Positions 1 to 5,293 of a DNA stretch of 5,863 nt are shown here, in pieces (position 1 is the stretch's first letter; each line of letters begins with the position of its first letter). The stretch spans positions 1-5,863 of the forward strand of contig DAOVRE010000119.1 in NCBI GenBank assembly GCA_030628305.1, read 5' to 3'. A program made the position numbers and the translations under genes. The notes beneath the pieces are model-generated. The model saw nothing but the letters and a program-made list of their open reading frames with translations, had not been told where the DNA came from and searched no databases. This DNA comes from Candidatus Heimdallarchaeota archaeon (GTDB lineage Archaea > Asgardarchaeota > Heimdallarchaeia > Heimdallarchaeales > Heimdallarchaeaceae).

Positions 1-20
1 CTTTTTTATTTTTCAACATG

Positions 21-28
21 TTTATATT
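21..28 (+). promoter_or_regulatory. TATA-like box of the rhomboid gene
   Basis: The sequence TTTATATT is centred about 26 bases before the ATG at 50. This is the usual distance from an archaeal TATA box to the transcription start, so the mRNA would begin at or near that ATG and be leaderless. No Shine-Dalgarno sequence is visible, which agrees with a leaderless start. The surrounding DNA is AT-rich, so a chance match is possible. Confidence 0.4.
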
Positions 29-49
29 AGCTACGTTGTGAAACAAAGT

Positions 50-742
50 ATGGCGGAAGAAGATAAAGAATTTACCTTCAAATCATTTTGGAGAACAAAT
101 CTTCCTACTAGAAATATTTTCTTAATAATCTTAATAGTTTACATTATATTATCAATTTTAACGATAGTTTTCTATCCAATCTATGATTTAATTAGTTTGC
201 TTTCCATTTCTAATGAATTATTAGCTACATTTGGACAGGCCAATTGGAGGGTTTATGAAGGACATGTATATCAGTTGTTTACCTCTATTTTTGTTCATAC
301 AAACTTGATACATTTCCTTTCAAATAGCTTGTTTCTTTTCATCTACGGATTGAGAGCTGAGGAAAAATTCTTCTCATGGCAATATTACTTAATTTTTATC
401 TTATCTGGATTGCTTGGGAGCATTTTAAGTCTATTTGCATTTGGTTTAGCTACAATCAGTGCTGGTGCTAGTGGTGGGATATTTGGTTTACTGGGAGCTG
501 ATTTGATTTTAGCTTATCAAGAGGAGAAAAAAAAGAGTTTGTGGATATACATTGGAATAGGTGCAATCTTCTTAGGATTTTCAGCAGGAATCAATGTTAA
601 TGTATTTGCCCATGCTATTGGTTTGATTAGTGGTCTCATCATTCCTTTAATATTTAAAAAGAGAAAACTAAGCACAGTTTTAGATGACGTCGAGAAATTA
701 GAAGAGGAAGAATATCAGGACTTTTTCTCTGAACCAAAGTAA
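50..742 (+). CDS. Rhomboid-family intramembrane serine protease
   Basis: Probable rhomboid protease (family S54), cleaving transmembrane substrates within the membrane. The 230-residue protein has a short polar N-terminus, a first membrane segment at about 22-42, and then the rhomboid core. H83 and H88 with N92 match the HxxxxHxxxN region before the second core helix. GASGGIFG at 139-146 carries the nucleophile S141, and AHAIGLISG at 187-195 carries the catalytic H188, so the Ser-His dyad is intact. The tail is charged and cytosolic-looking (KKRK, then an acidic stretch). The length fits a minimal six-helix rhomboid. I chose the ATG at 50 because a TATA-like box sits about 26 bases upstream; a GTG at 38 in the same frame would add four residues. 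The 3' end overlaps the convergent RNase HII gene by 28 bases. The substrate cannot be inferred. Confidence 0.93.
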   Translation: MAEEDKEFTFKSFWRTNLPTRNIFLIILIVYIILSILTIVFYPIYDLISLLSISNELLATFGQANWRVYEGHVYQLFTSIFVHTNLIHFLSNSLFLFIYGLRAEEKFFSWQYYLIFILSGLLGSILSLFAFGLATISAGASGGIFGLLGADLILAYQEEKKKSLWIYIGIGAIFLGFSAGINVNVFAHAIGLISGLIIPLIFKKRKLSTVLDDVEKLEEEEYQDFFSEPK

Positions 743-1410
743 TCTGTTAGTTTTGAATCTGAACTTTCTTTTCTTATTCTCTTAGCTGTGTCCCAAGATT
801 CTCTCACAAAAGGAGGGAAGTTCTTGTGTTTGGCAAAATATTTTTTCAGAAAACTCTTTGTTTTTGGATCAGCTGGATATCCAGAACCTATATCCTCACC
901 CACTTTTAAACTCAAAGATTTAACTGCACGATCTCTCTCTACTTTGGCAATTATAGATGCTGCGGATACTACTGGAAAATGTTTATCTGCTTGGTGTTTT
1001 GAGAAAATTTTTGCTTTAGGGAACTCTTTTTCGAAAACGAGCCCAAATCTTTTCTCATTTACATCTGCTGCATCAATATAAATAGCTTCGAGATCGTGTT
1101 TCACTTCTTTGGTAAGCTTGAGCATAATTTGTTGCTCAATTACGTTCAAAGAGATGCTTTTTCTTAATTCATCAATTTCTGCTGCAGATAAATGTTTAAC
1201 TTTAATTTCAGTAGCAATGTTTTTTAATTTAGGATAGAGATTCTCTCTTTGATTTTTAGATAATAATTTTGAATCTTTAGCTCCCATTTTCTTTAAATCT
1301 TGGTGTTTTTCATGTTCTACCACATAAGCACAAATCACAAGTGGACCAATAACTGGACCCCTTCCAGCTTCATCTATTCCAACAATATATCTCTTTGAAT
1401 CTTTTGAAAT
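715..1410 (-). CDS. rnhB: Ribonuclease HII, apparent ATT start
   Basis: RNase HII cleaves the RNA strand of RNA:DNA hybrids and starts removal of single ribonucleotides from DNA. Read from the ATT at 1410-1408, the protein has 231 residues. GIDEAGRGPVIGP at 11-23 supplies catalytic D13 and E14, YIDAADVN supplies D113, and the QADKHFPVVSAASI region supplies D142, completing the DEDD set. GSGYPADP holds the conserved Tyr (about 178) that reads the ribonucleotide. No ATG, GTG or TTG lies in frame between the upstream TAG (1413-1411) and the motif. The first usual start is a GTG at 1338, which would delete D13 and E14. AAGGTGAT at 1422-1415 is a strong SD four bases before the ATT. The C-terminal SKLTDYFG resembles a PCNA-binding box lacking its Gln. 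The gene follows Trm1 by 19 bases, so it is probably co-transcribed. The identity is secure; the start is inferred. Confidence 0.9.
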   Translation of the reverse strand: MSKDSKRYIVGIDEAGRGPVIGPLVICAYVVEHEKHQDLKKMGAKDSKLLSKNQRENLYPKLKNIATEIKVKHLSAAEIDELRKSISLNVIEQQIMLKLTKEVKHDLEAIYIDAADVNEKRFGLVFEKEFPKAKIFSKHQADKHFPVVSAASIIAKVERDRAVKSLSLKVGEDIGSGYPADPKTKSFLKKYFAKHKNFPPFVRESWDTAKRIRKESSDSKLTDYFGSEKKS

Positions 1411-1414
1411 CTAA

Positions 1415-1422
1415 ATCACCTT
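1415..1422 (-). promoter_or_regulatory. Shine-Dalgarno that decides the RNase HII start
   Basis: On the minus strand this reads AAGGTGAT, matching the 3' end of archaeal 16S rRNA (consensus AGGAGGTGAT) over its GGTGAT part. It ends four bases before the ATT at 1410 and lies within the 19 bases after the Trm1 stop. The same AAGGTGA core precedes the eS8 gene. A GTG inside it is in frame but followed two codons on by TAG, so that GTG cannot be the start. Confidence 0.65.
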
Positions 1423-1429
1423 CTTACAT

Positions 1430-2611
1430 CTAATATTGCTTTATTACAGATACTATTTCATCATATGACGCATTTGTTTTTAGTCCTTGAGGATCAAATA
1501 TAGTTCTAGAAACTAGAAATCCTTTTGATCTTAATGAATCTATGATTTGGTTTAATGATATCCCTTCTTTCTTACAGAAACGGAGAATAAAGGGAATATA
1601 GTAGAAGAAAGGAGGGGAGTTAATTTCATCTAGGATTAAACCTAGTACTTTCTCAATCTTCTTCTCATGATGTAATGTAAGCTGCCCAATATCCTTTTTC
1701 ATTTGTTCAATAAACTCAATATTGTAAAGATTCCCAAGCCACAACGGTCCTGCCTTTTCTAGCTTTTCCGAACAGTTAGTGCATGAAGTGTCCACTAAAT
1801 CATCAGATAATTCTACTGTTTCTATATAGGAACATTTCTTACAGAAATATACAAATCCCAGCTTTTTATGCTGTTGGTTAGCAACTTCTTTACTGTCTTT
1901 TACCTTAACCTTAACTCTTAGAAAATGTTCATGATTATAACAAAGAATAGGTTCCACAGCTAATCCTAATCTCCCAGCACTAATTATCATATTATAGACC
2001 AAAATTCGTAATGCAACTTCGTGACATAGAAAATATCGAGTTGGAATAGCATTGTAAATTCGATAACATGAATCTGGGAACTTACCACATAGTACTTGTA
2101 AATCTGTTGCTGTTGCAAAAAGATATCCTTCATTTATTCGTAAAGCTCGTAGTGATTCTTCTATATACTCAATTGGTGACCCAAAGGGATCTAAATCAAT
2201 AATATGAACCGTGTCTTTCTTTTTCGGCAAAGAATCAAGAATATCAATTGCATTAGAATGTCTAATTTCCATTATTTCATCATGGTTCAAGTTATTTGAA
2301 TTTCTAGTAATAATATTAATGGCTATAGGGTTAATGTCTCCTGCAACAACTTTTTCTACAGAATCTTGAGGTAATTCAGTTATAATCCGGTAACTTCTAA
2401 CTCCGGTTCCTGCAAATGGATCTAGGAAGCAAATTCGTTTTTTTTCTATTTTAATGATTGAAGATAGAATCAGTAATGTGAGATCTCTATTGATTGCCAT
2501 TTTAGGATTATAAAAAACGGAAGCATCATAGATTCTATCAGCATCTACGTATATTGAGAAAGAGGTGCTACCCTCTGTTACTTCCTTCCACAAATCTTCA
2601 GAGATTTCCAT
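1430..2611 (-). CDS. trm1: tRNA (guanine(26)-N(2))-dimethyltransferase Trm1
   Basis: Trm1 uses S-adenosylmethionine to methylate N2 of G26 (and in some archaea G10 or G27) in tRNA, normally to the dimethyl form. The 393-residue length is typical. Visible family signatures are VFYNPKMAINRDL (32-44), the SAM-binding LDPFAGTGVR (63-72), the acidic GDINP after strand 2 (91-95), the catalytic-loop DPFGSP (141-146), TATDLQVLCG (167-176), the RYFLCHEVALR region (about 192-202) and GPLW (288-291). C257, C260, C277 and C280 form a C-x2-C-x16-C-x2-C zinc site as in archaeal Trm1. The start is an ATG 11 bases after the FtsJ-type gene, and RNase HII follows, giving a compact RNA-related operon. No damage is seen. 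Confidence 0.96.
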   Translation of the reverse strand: MEISEDLWKEVTEGSTSFSIYVDADRIYDASVFYNPKMAINRDLTLLILSSIIKIEKKRICFLDPFAGTGVRSYRIITELPQDSVEKVVAGDINPIAINIITRNSNNLNHDEIMEIRHSNAIDILDSLPKKKDTVHIIDLDPFGSPIEYIEESLRALRINEGYLFATATDLQVLCGKFPDSCYRIYNAIPTRYFLCHEVALRILVYNMIISAGRLGLAVEPILCYNHEHFLRVKVKVKDSKEVANQQHKKLGFVYFCKKCSYIETVELSDDLVDTSCTNCSEKLEKAGPLWLGNLYNIEFIEQMKKDIGQLTLHHEKKIEKVLGLILDEINSPPFFYYIPFILRFCKKEGISLNQIIDSLRSKGFLVSRTIFDPQGLKTNASYDEIVSVIKQY

Positions 2612-2622
2612 CGCGACTACTC

Positions 2623-3234
2623 TTATTTCTCAATTTCTTTAGAAGAACCTTTACTAGCTGTATATTTTAATCCTACTACATAAATTTCTGCGCTTTTCTT
2701 TCTAGATGCTGCAGGCTTATACAACTTTGTTGTCTTAAAATGTCTTTTCATTTCCTCAATGAACTCATGTAACTCGGTTCCTTGGAACAGTTTACAAATA
2801 AAAAAACCTTCGTCTTTGAGTAGATATTGAGTTAGTGCTAATGCTCTTCTTGCTAAGGATATCTGAATAGAATGATCTCTGCTAAAATCACCAGATATGT
2901 TTGGTGAACAATCTGATATTAATCCATCAATTTTTCCATAAGCTTCCAAGATAATGGTGGGAAGATTCCGATTTAGAATATCCTTATTCAAAATTTCAAT
3001 GTTTTTTTCTCTAAATGGTGTGATATATGACTTGTCTATTGCAATCACCTTACCATTCCCCCCAACAAGATGAGAAGCAACCTGTGACCACCCTCCAGGT
3101 GATGCACCTAAATCTATAATGATTTGACTTTTACGAAAAACACTGAACTTATTGTTAATTTGTAATAATTTGAAAGAAGCTCTAGATCGATATCCCATGG
3201 ACCTTGCTTTTTGGTAATAGAAATCTTCTTTCAC
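2623..3234 (-). CDS. rlmE: FtsJ/RlmE-family RNA 2'-O-methyltransferase
   Basis: SAM-dependent ribose 2'-O-methyltransferase of the RrmJ/FtsJ family; in bacteria RlmE modifies U2552 in the 23S rRNA A-loop, while eukaryotic Trm7 relatives act on the tRNA anticodon loop. The 203-residue protein has YRSRASFKL at 15-23 with K22, the SAM loop DLGASPGGW (41-49), the acidic AIDKS after strand 2 (65-69), SDCSPNISG with D108, CKLFQG with K148, and SAEIYVVG with E183. K22-D108-K148-E183 is the complete KDKE catalytic set. No C-terminal TRAM domain is present, although some archaeal members have one. The start is a GTG: TGA lies four codons upstream in frame, and starting later would cut the conserved N-terminus. 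A degenerate SD (AAGTGAT) lies just before it. Whether the target is rRNA or tRNA cannot be told from sequence, so the symbol is provisional. Confidence 0.92.
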   Translation of the reverse strand: MKEDFYYQKARSMGYRSRASFKLLQINNKFSVFRKSQIIIDLGASPGGWSQVASHLVGGNGKVIAIDKSYITPFREKNIEILNKDILNRNLPTIILEAYGKIDGLISDCSPNISGDFSRDHSIQISLARRALALTQYLLKDEGFFICKLFQGTELHEFIEEMKRHFKTTKLYKPAASRKKSAEIYVVGLKYTASKGSSKEIEK

Positions 3235-3260
3235 AATATCACTTCATTTAATTTTAAGAA

Positions 3261-3270
3261 CAATAAAAAA
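3261..3270 (-). promoter_or_regulatory. T6 tract / TATA-like element before the FtsJ-type gene
   Basis: The minus strand reads TTTTTTATTG here, centred about 30 bases before the GTG at 3234. It could be the TATA-like element of a promoter for the FtsJ-Trm1-RNase HII group. It could equally be the T-tract of a terminator for the TFE-beta gene, since it follows a perfect hairpin by five bases. The two roles are not exclusive. AT-rich context makes either reading tentative. Confidence 0.3.
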
Positions 3271-3275
3271 TGATA

Positions 3276-3296
3276 TTGATAAGACTTACTTATCAA
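3276..3296 (-). terminator. Perfect 8-bp inverted repeat with nearby T6 tract
   Basis: The arms TTGATAAG (3276-3283) and CTTATCAA (3289-3296) are perfect complements around a five-base loop. The structure lies eight bases after the TFE-beta stop codon and is followed on the minus strand, five bases on, by T6 (3270-3265). This resembles a hairpin terminator for the TFE-beta transcript, but the stem is AT-rich and weak. Because it also lies just upstream of a TATA-like element, it could instead be an operator for a dimeric regulator of the downstream RNA-modification genes. Confidence 0.4.
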
Positions 3297-3304
3297 GAAA
3301 AAAA

Positions 3305-3766
3305 CTATTTCATTGGAATTCTTATTTTTTCATCTTCGTCTAAGATGTCAAATTCCACGAATTTAAATGGTTTGATTTTTTCTGTTCCATCTTCTTCCAT
3401 CAACCATTCGTTAAATGATCTACATGATACTGGATTAACAGGATTATTTACCCCACATTCTTCAGTTCTGTCACATGTAAAACATGAACATGTCAGCGTT
3501 AACCAACCTGTTTCTTCCTTCTTTGGAATTGTTAATACATAGTCCTTAACATTTCCAATTCTTATTGGAATTTTTAGTATCATATTCGAATAAAGTAATT
3601 CATCAATCTTATGTTTGATTGATTCATGCTGACCTAATAAATCAAGTACTTCTCTAAATAGTAACTGTTTGTTTGATGTACGATCTATCAGCTCTATAAT
3701 TTCATCCCCCAATGCACTGCTATAGTTCCTTACAATTTTTATCCTCTGTGTCGGGATCATCTTCAT
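3305..3766 (-). CDS. TFE-beta-like transcription factor (RPC34/RPC39 homologue), Fe-S
   Basis: Probable TFE-beta, the archaeal counterpart of the RNA polymerase III subunit RPC39 (yeast RPC34), which pairs with TFE-alpha to help open promoters in the pre-initiation complex. The 153-residue protein has an N-terminal region (about 10-83) rich in predicted helices and compatible with a winged-helix domain, then a cysteine segment. C95, C98, C104 and C115 give C-x2-C-x5-C-x10-C followed by RSFNEWL. In RPC39/TFE-beta this pattern binds a [4Fe-4S] cluster and is followed by a similar aromatic-x-x-WL. An extra C93 lies just before it. The acidic tail (116-153) is ordinary. Possible starts are GTG 3769, ATG 3766 and ATG 3760; ATG 3766 is my choice, weakly supported. 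Call made from recalled family motifs without a database search. Confidence 0.8.
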   Translation of the reverse strand: MKMIPTQRIKIVRNYSSALGDEIIELIDRTSNKQLLFREVLDLLGQHESIKHKIDELLYSNMILKIPIRIGNVKDYVLTIPKKEETGWLTLTCSCFTCDRTEECGVNNPVNPVSCRSFNEWLMEEDGTEKIKPFKFVEFDILDEDEKIRIPMK

Positions 3767-3808
3767 CACACCATATTACAAATATCGAATCTAAGCGCTA
3801 ATGTTTTC

Positions 3809-3952
3809 TCAACACAATAGCCCAAATTCAAACTGTAAATCTTCAAATAATACATTCCATTTTGCACTATTTAAGTGTTGATACCGTTCTAAAAAAAATT
3901 GAATCGAACTTTCATAATGATGGCAAGAAAATGTTAAAAATATACCCGACAT
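3809..3952 (-). CDS. Possible small protein of 47 residues, unrecognised
   Basis: An open frame runs from ATG 3952-3950 to TGA 3811-3809 and fills most of the gap between Gar1 and the TFE-beta gene, on the same strand. The product is aromatic-rich, with a middle part (FFLERYQHL, then WNVLFEDLQFEF) that reads like an amphipathic helix. No SD is visible. A T-rich TATA-like stretch at about 3969-3979 would allow a leaderless start. Against it, a 47-codon frame is quite likely by chance in DNA this AT-rich, and a T8 tract that could act as a terminator lies within it. I do not recognise any family. Confidence 0.2.
   Translation of the reverse strand: MSGIFLTFSCHHYESSIQFFLERYQHLNSAKWNVLFEDLQFEFGLLC
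3891..3898 (-). terminator. T8 tract in the Gar1/TFE-beta gap
   Basis: The minus strand has eight consecutive T residues, about 80 bases after the Gar1 stop. Archaeal RNA polymerase can terminate at oligo-T tracts without a hairpin. This is a candidate backup site for the eS8-SRP19-Gar1 transcript, unless the small open frame that covers it is real. Confidence 0.3.
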
Positions 3953-3972
3953 AAAAGGCAGGATTTATGTTT

Positions 3973-3979
3973 AAAAAAA
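3973..3979 (-). terminator. T7 tract immediately after the Gar1 stop
   Basis: Seven T residues on the minus strand directly follow the Gar1 TAG codon (3982-3980). Together with the T8 tract downstream this fits archaeal oligo-T termination of the eS8-SRP19-Gar1 operon. There is no strong hairpin next to it. Confidence 0.4.
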
Positions 3980-4294
3980 CTATTCTTTTGGTTTGTTGTA
4001 AGGTTTAGACGAACTTTTTCTTTTTCTTCGCCTTACATCTGATCTTCTTTTATCAATAACATAAAGCATTGTGTTAGAGGTAATTTTTTCGTCCCACTCT
4101 TTTTTCACTTTGACACTTACATATGGTTCCTTTACAGGTCCAAAGATATCGTTAACAAGTCCTATATGTTCCATGTTTTCATTAACAACATCTGATCCAA
4201 TTTTGGGTAATTTTGGTGGATCTTTAAGGATAGCATGACCTAAATCACTTCTATGTAAAACTCTTCCTAGTTTCTTTATTCTTGACTGATCCAA
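3980..4294 (-). CDS. gar1: H/ACA RNP core protein Gar1
   Basis: Gar1 is a core protein of H/ACA ribonucleoproteins, which convert selected rRNA uridines to pseudouridine. It contacts the Cbf5 catalytic subunit and aids substrate loading and release. The 104-residue protein shows the beta-barrel family pattern: LGRVLHRSDLGHAIL (9-23), PKIGSDVV (30-37), HIGLVNDIFGPVKEPYVSVKV (43-63). The tail after 82 is strongly basic. Glycine-arginine repeats of eukaryotic Gar1 are absent, as usual in archaea. The start is not ATG: TTG at 4294 is chosen, but an ATT sits just before it at 4297, right after an in-frame TAA. GGAG (4307-4304) is nine bases from the TTG and six from the ATT. The gene follows SRP19 by 36 bases, an archaeal pairing I recall from other genomes. 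Confidence 0.93.
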   Translation of the reverse strand: MDQSRIKKLGRVLHRSDLGHAILKDPPKLPKIGSDVVNENMEHIGLVNDIFGPVKEPYVSVKVKKEWDEKITSNTMLYVIDKRRSDVRRRKRKSSSKPYNKPKE

Positions 4295-4330
4295 AATTTA
4301 CAACTCCAGCATTCAAGTTATTGGCAACAT

Positions 4331-4678
4331 TTACTTTTTTAGTTGCTTTGGTTTGTTCTTCGTTTTTTTCTGTGTAGGCTTTTCAACCCTTTTTAGTTTT
4401 CTTGCAACATTGGTAATTTTTCTGATTAGTTCAGTTTTATTAGCGATACCTTCAGGATTAACCACAACCCTTCCTTCGCTCTTCCACCAATTTTTTGAAT
4501 ATTGTTTGTCTTTTTCAATCGTGTAATTCAATTCAAGATATTTGCATGCGTAAACTATTTTTGACAAATTACAATCTTCAACAGCTTTACTTCTTGGTAC
4601 TTTCCGACCATCTTTCCTTGATAACTTCTTATCAAAATATTCTGGATAAAGAACAAATGAGCGAGTTTTCCGCAACAT
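4331..4678 (-). CDS. srp19: Signal recognition particle subunit SRP19
   Basis: SRP19 binds the tips of helices 6 and 8 of 7S RNA and helps SRP54 assemble, so that ribosomes making membrane or exported proteins are taken to the membrane. The 115-residue protein has the family hallmarks VLYPEYFD (9-16), SRKDGRKVP (20-28), a helix around 30-50, the WWKSEGRVVV segment (64-73) and a Lys-rich tail (about 93-115), which suits RNA binding. The ATG start is preceded by AAAGG seven bases upstream. The gene lies 44 bases after eS8 and 36 before Gar1, so co-transcription is likely. An inverted repeat at 4618-4635 lies inside its codons 14-20. Confidence 0.95.
   Translation of the reverse strand: MLRKTRSFVLYPEYFDKKLSRKDGRKVPRSKAVEDCNLSKIVYACKYLELNYTIEKDKQYSKNWWKSEGRVVVNPEGIANKTELIRKITNVARKLKRVEKPTQKKTKNKPKQLKK
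4618..4635. repeat. 7-bp inverted repeat inside SRP19, like the one at 3276-3296
   Basis: TTGATAA (4618-4624) and TTATCAA (4629-4635) are perfect complements around a four-base loop. On the minus strand both this and the intergenic palindrome begin TTGATAAG and end TTATCAA, but with different spacing. Here the bases encode the conserved region FDKKLSR of SRP19, so protein coding alone can explain it. Confidence 0.25.
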
Positions 4679-4722
4679 AATATAGCCTTTGTGAATTAAT
4701 TATTAAAAATATTTGGAAGAGT

Positions 4723-5124
4723 TTACTCTTCGCCTTCTTTTTTATCTACTAAAACACCACTAATGATTCCATGCTGACCAGGTCTGCTTGTGACACGCAC
4801 TTTTCCAAGTTCGGTATCTAAAACACATCCCTTTGTAATAATACGTCTTCTTGCATATTCACGATTAGCTTTGTTTTCCAAAACGTTGAGAATTTTTGAT
4901 TTTTGTGAAATACCAGTTGACTGATCTAAAACATTAGCAAACTCATCTGTCAAAACGCGGAGTTTGTTGTTTCCACCTCTTGTTCTAATAGATTTGAGTT
5001 TTCTTGTACCAATATGAGTTTCTGCTGGATAACGCCCCAAATCTCTTTTCTTCTTTGATGCTGCTTGTCTAATTAAACCACCAGATAGTTTCTTTCGGGA
5101 CCTTTTTAACCATTGAGAGGGCAT
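4723..5124 (-). CDS. rps8e: 30S ribosomal protein S8e (eS8)
   Basis: Archaeal/eukaryotic-type small-subunit protein eS8, an rRNA-binding protein. The 133-residue length is typical of archaea; eukaryotic versions are longer because of an insertion. Visible motifs are KRSRKKLSGG near the start (7-16), RTRGGNNKLR (47-56), the NREYARRRIITKG segment (87-99), ELGKVRVTSRPGQHGIISGVL (105-125) and an acidic end. The ATG is preceded by AAGGTGA seven bases upstream, the best SD in the window, and by a TATA box at 5159-5167. It is the first gene of the eS8-SRP19-Gar1 operon, fitting high expression. No oddities are seen. Confidence 0.97.
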   Translation of the reverse strand: MPSQWLKRSRKKLSGGLIRQAASKKKRDLGRYPAETHIGTRKLKSIRTRGGNNKLRVLTDEFANVLDQSTGISQKSKILNVLENKANREYARRRIITKGCVLDTELGKVRVTSRPGQHGIISGVLVDKKEGEE

Positions 5125-5131
5125 TGTTATT

Positions 5132-5138
5132 TCACCTT
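5132..5138 (-). promoter_or_regulatory. Shine-Dalgarno of eS8
   Basis: The minus strand reads AAGGTGA, ending seven bases before the ATG at 5124. It matches the anti-SD of archaeal 16S rRNA, confirms the eS8 start, and serves as the local reference for the similar SD before RNase HII. Confidence 0.7.
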
Positions 5139-5158
5139 AAAAGTCATCGAAATTTTTG

Positions 5159-5167
5159 AAATATAAG
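5159..5167 (-). promoter_or_regulatory. TATA box of the eS8-SRP19-Gar1 operon
   Basis: The minus strand reads CTTATATTT, preceded by a purine-rich GGAAAC that could be part of the TFB-recognition element. Its centre is about 26 bases before position 5137, so transcription would start just before the SD and give a 5' leader of roughly 12 bases. It is the best promoter match in the window. Confidence 0.55.
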
Positions 5168-5239
5168 AGTTTCCATTAGAAAGACAATTAAAAAACTTCA
5201 TCTGGGTTGTAATTCATTTAGCAATAAAAATAAATTATA

Positions 5240-5252
5240 AAATATATATAAT
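5240..5252 (+). promoter_or_regulatory. TATA-like stretch of the subtilisin-like gene
   Basis: AAATATATATAAT lies about 45 bases before the ATG at 5294, predicting a start near 5273 and a 5' leader of about 20 bases. A second AT-rich candidate (AAATATCTAAAAG, starting at about 5260) would give a leaderless message. The 169-base gap from eS8 is a divergent promoter region and contains no other feature I can support. Confidence 0.3.
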
Positions 5253-5293
5253 ACTAGAGAAATATCTAAAAGCAATAAGCTCATTTTTAATGT

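Noticed and set aside
788..1081. 97-codon plus-strand open frame
   Set aside because: It lies antisense within the RNase HII gene, whose frame carries the catalytic motifs; no family features or start signals.
1411..1419. GTG-ATT-TAG in frame before RNase HII, read as a recoded UAG (for example pyrrolysine)
   Set aside because: The GTG is part of the SD itself, and TAG is the ordinary stop of Trm1 and Gar1 here, so recoding is unnecessary.
3270..3542. 90-codon plus-strand open frame
   Set aside because: It lies antisense to the TFE-beta gene and reflects the coding constraint of that gene; the product is low-complexity Ser-rich.
3760..3772. GTGATGA resembling a C box of a C/D guide RNA near the TFE-beta start
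   Set aside because: No matching D box, C'/D' pair or terminal stem is visible at a suitable distance; the bases serve as start codons of TFE-beta.
3865..3877. CACT/AGTG short inverted repeat around a TTAAATA-like box
   Set aside because: Arms of four bases are expected by chance, and the box is about 100 bases from the TFE-beta start.
3783..3975. Possible tRNA or other structured RNA in the Gar1/TFE-beta gap
   Set aside because: No cloverleaf, TTC-loop motif or GC-rich stems; the gap is AT-rich with no long helix.
4495..4680. 61-codon plus-strand open frame
   Set aside because: It lies antisense to SRP19, which has clear family motifs.
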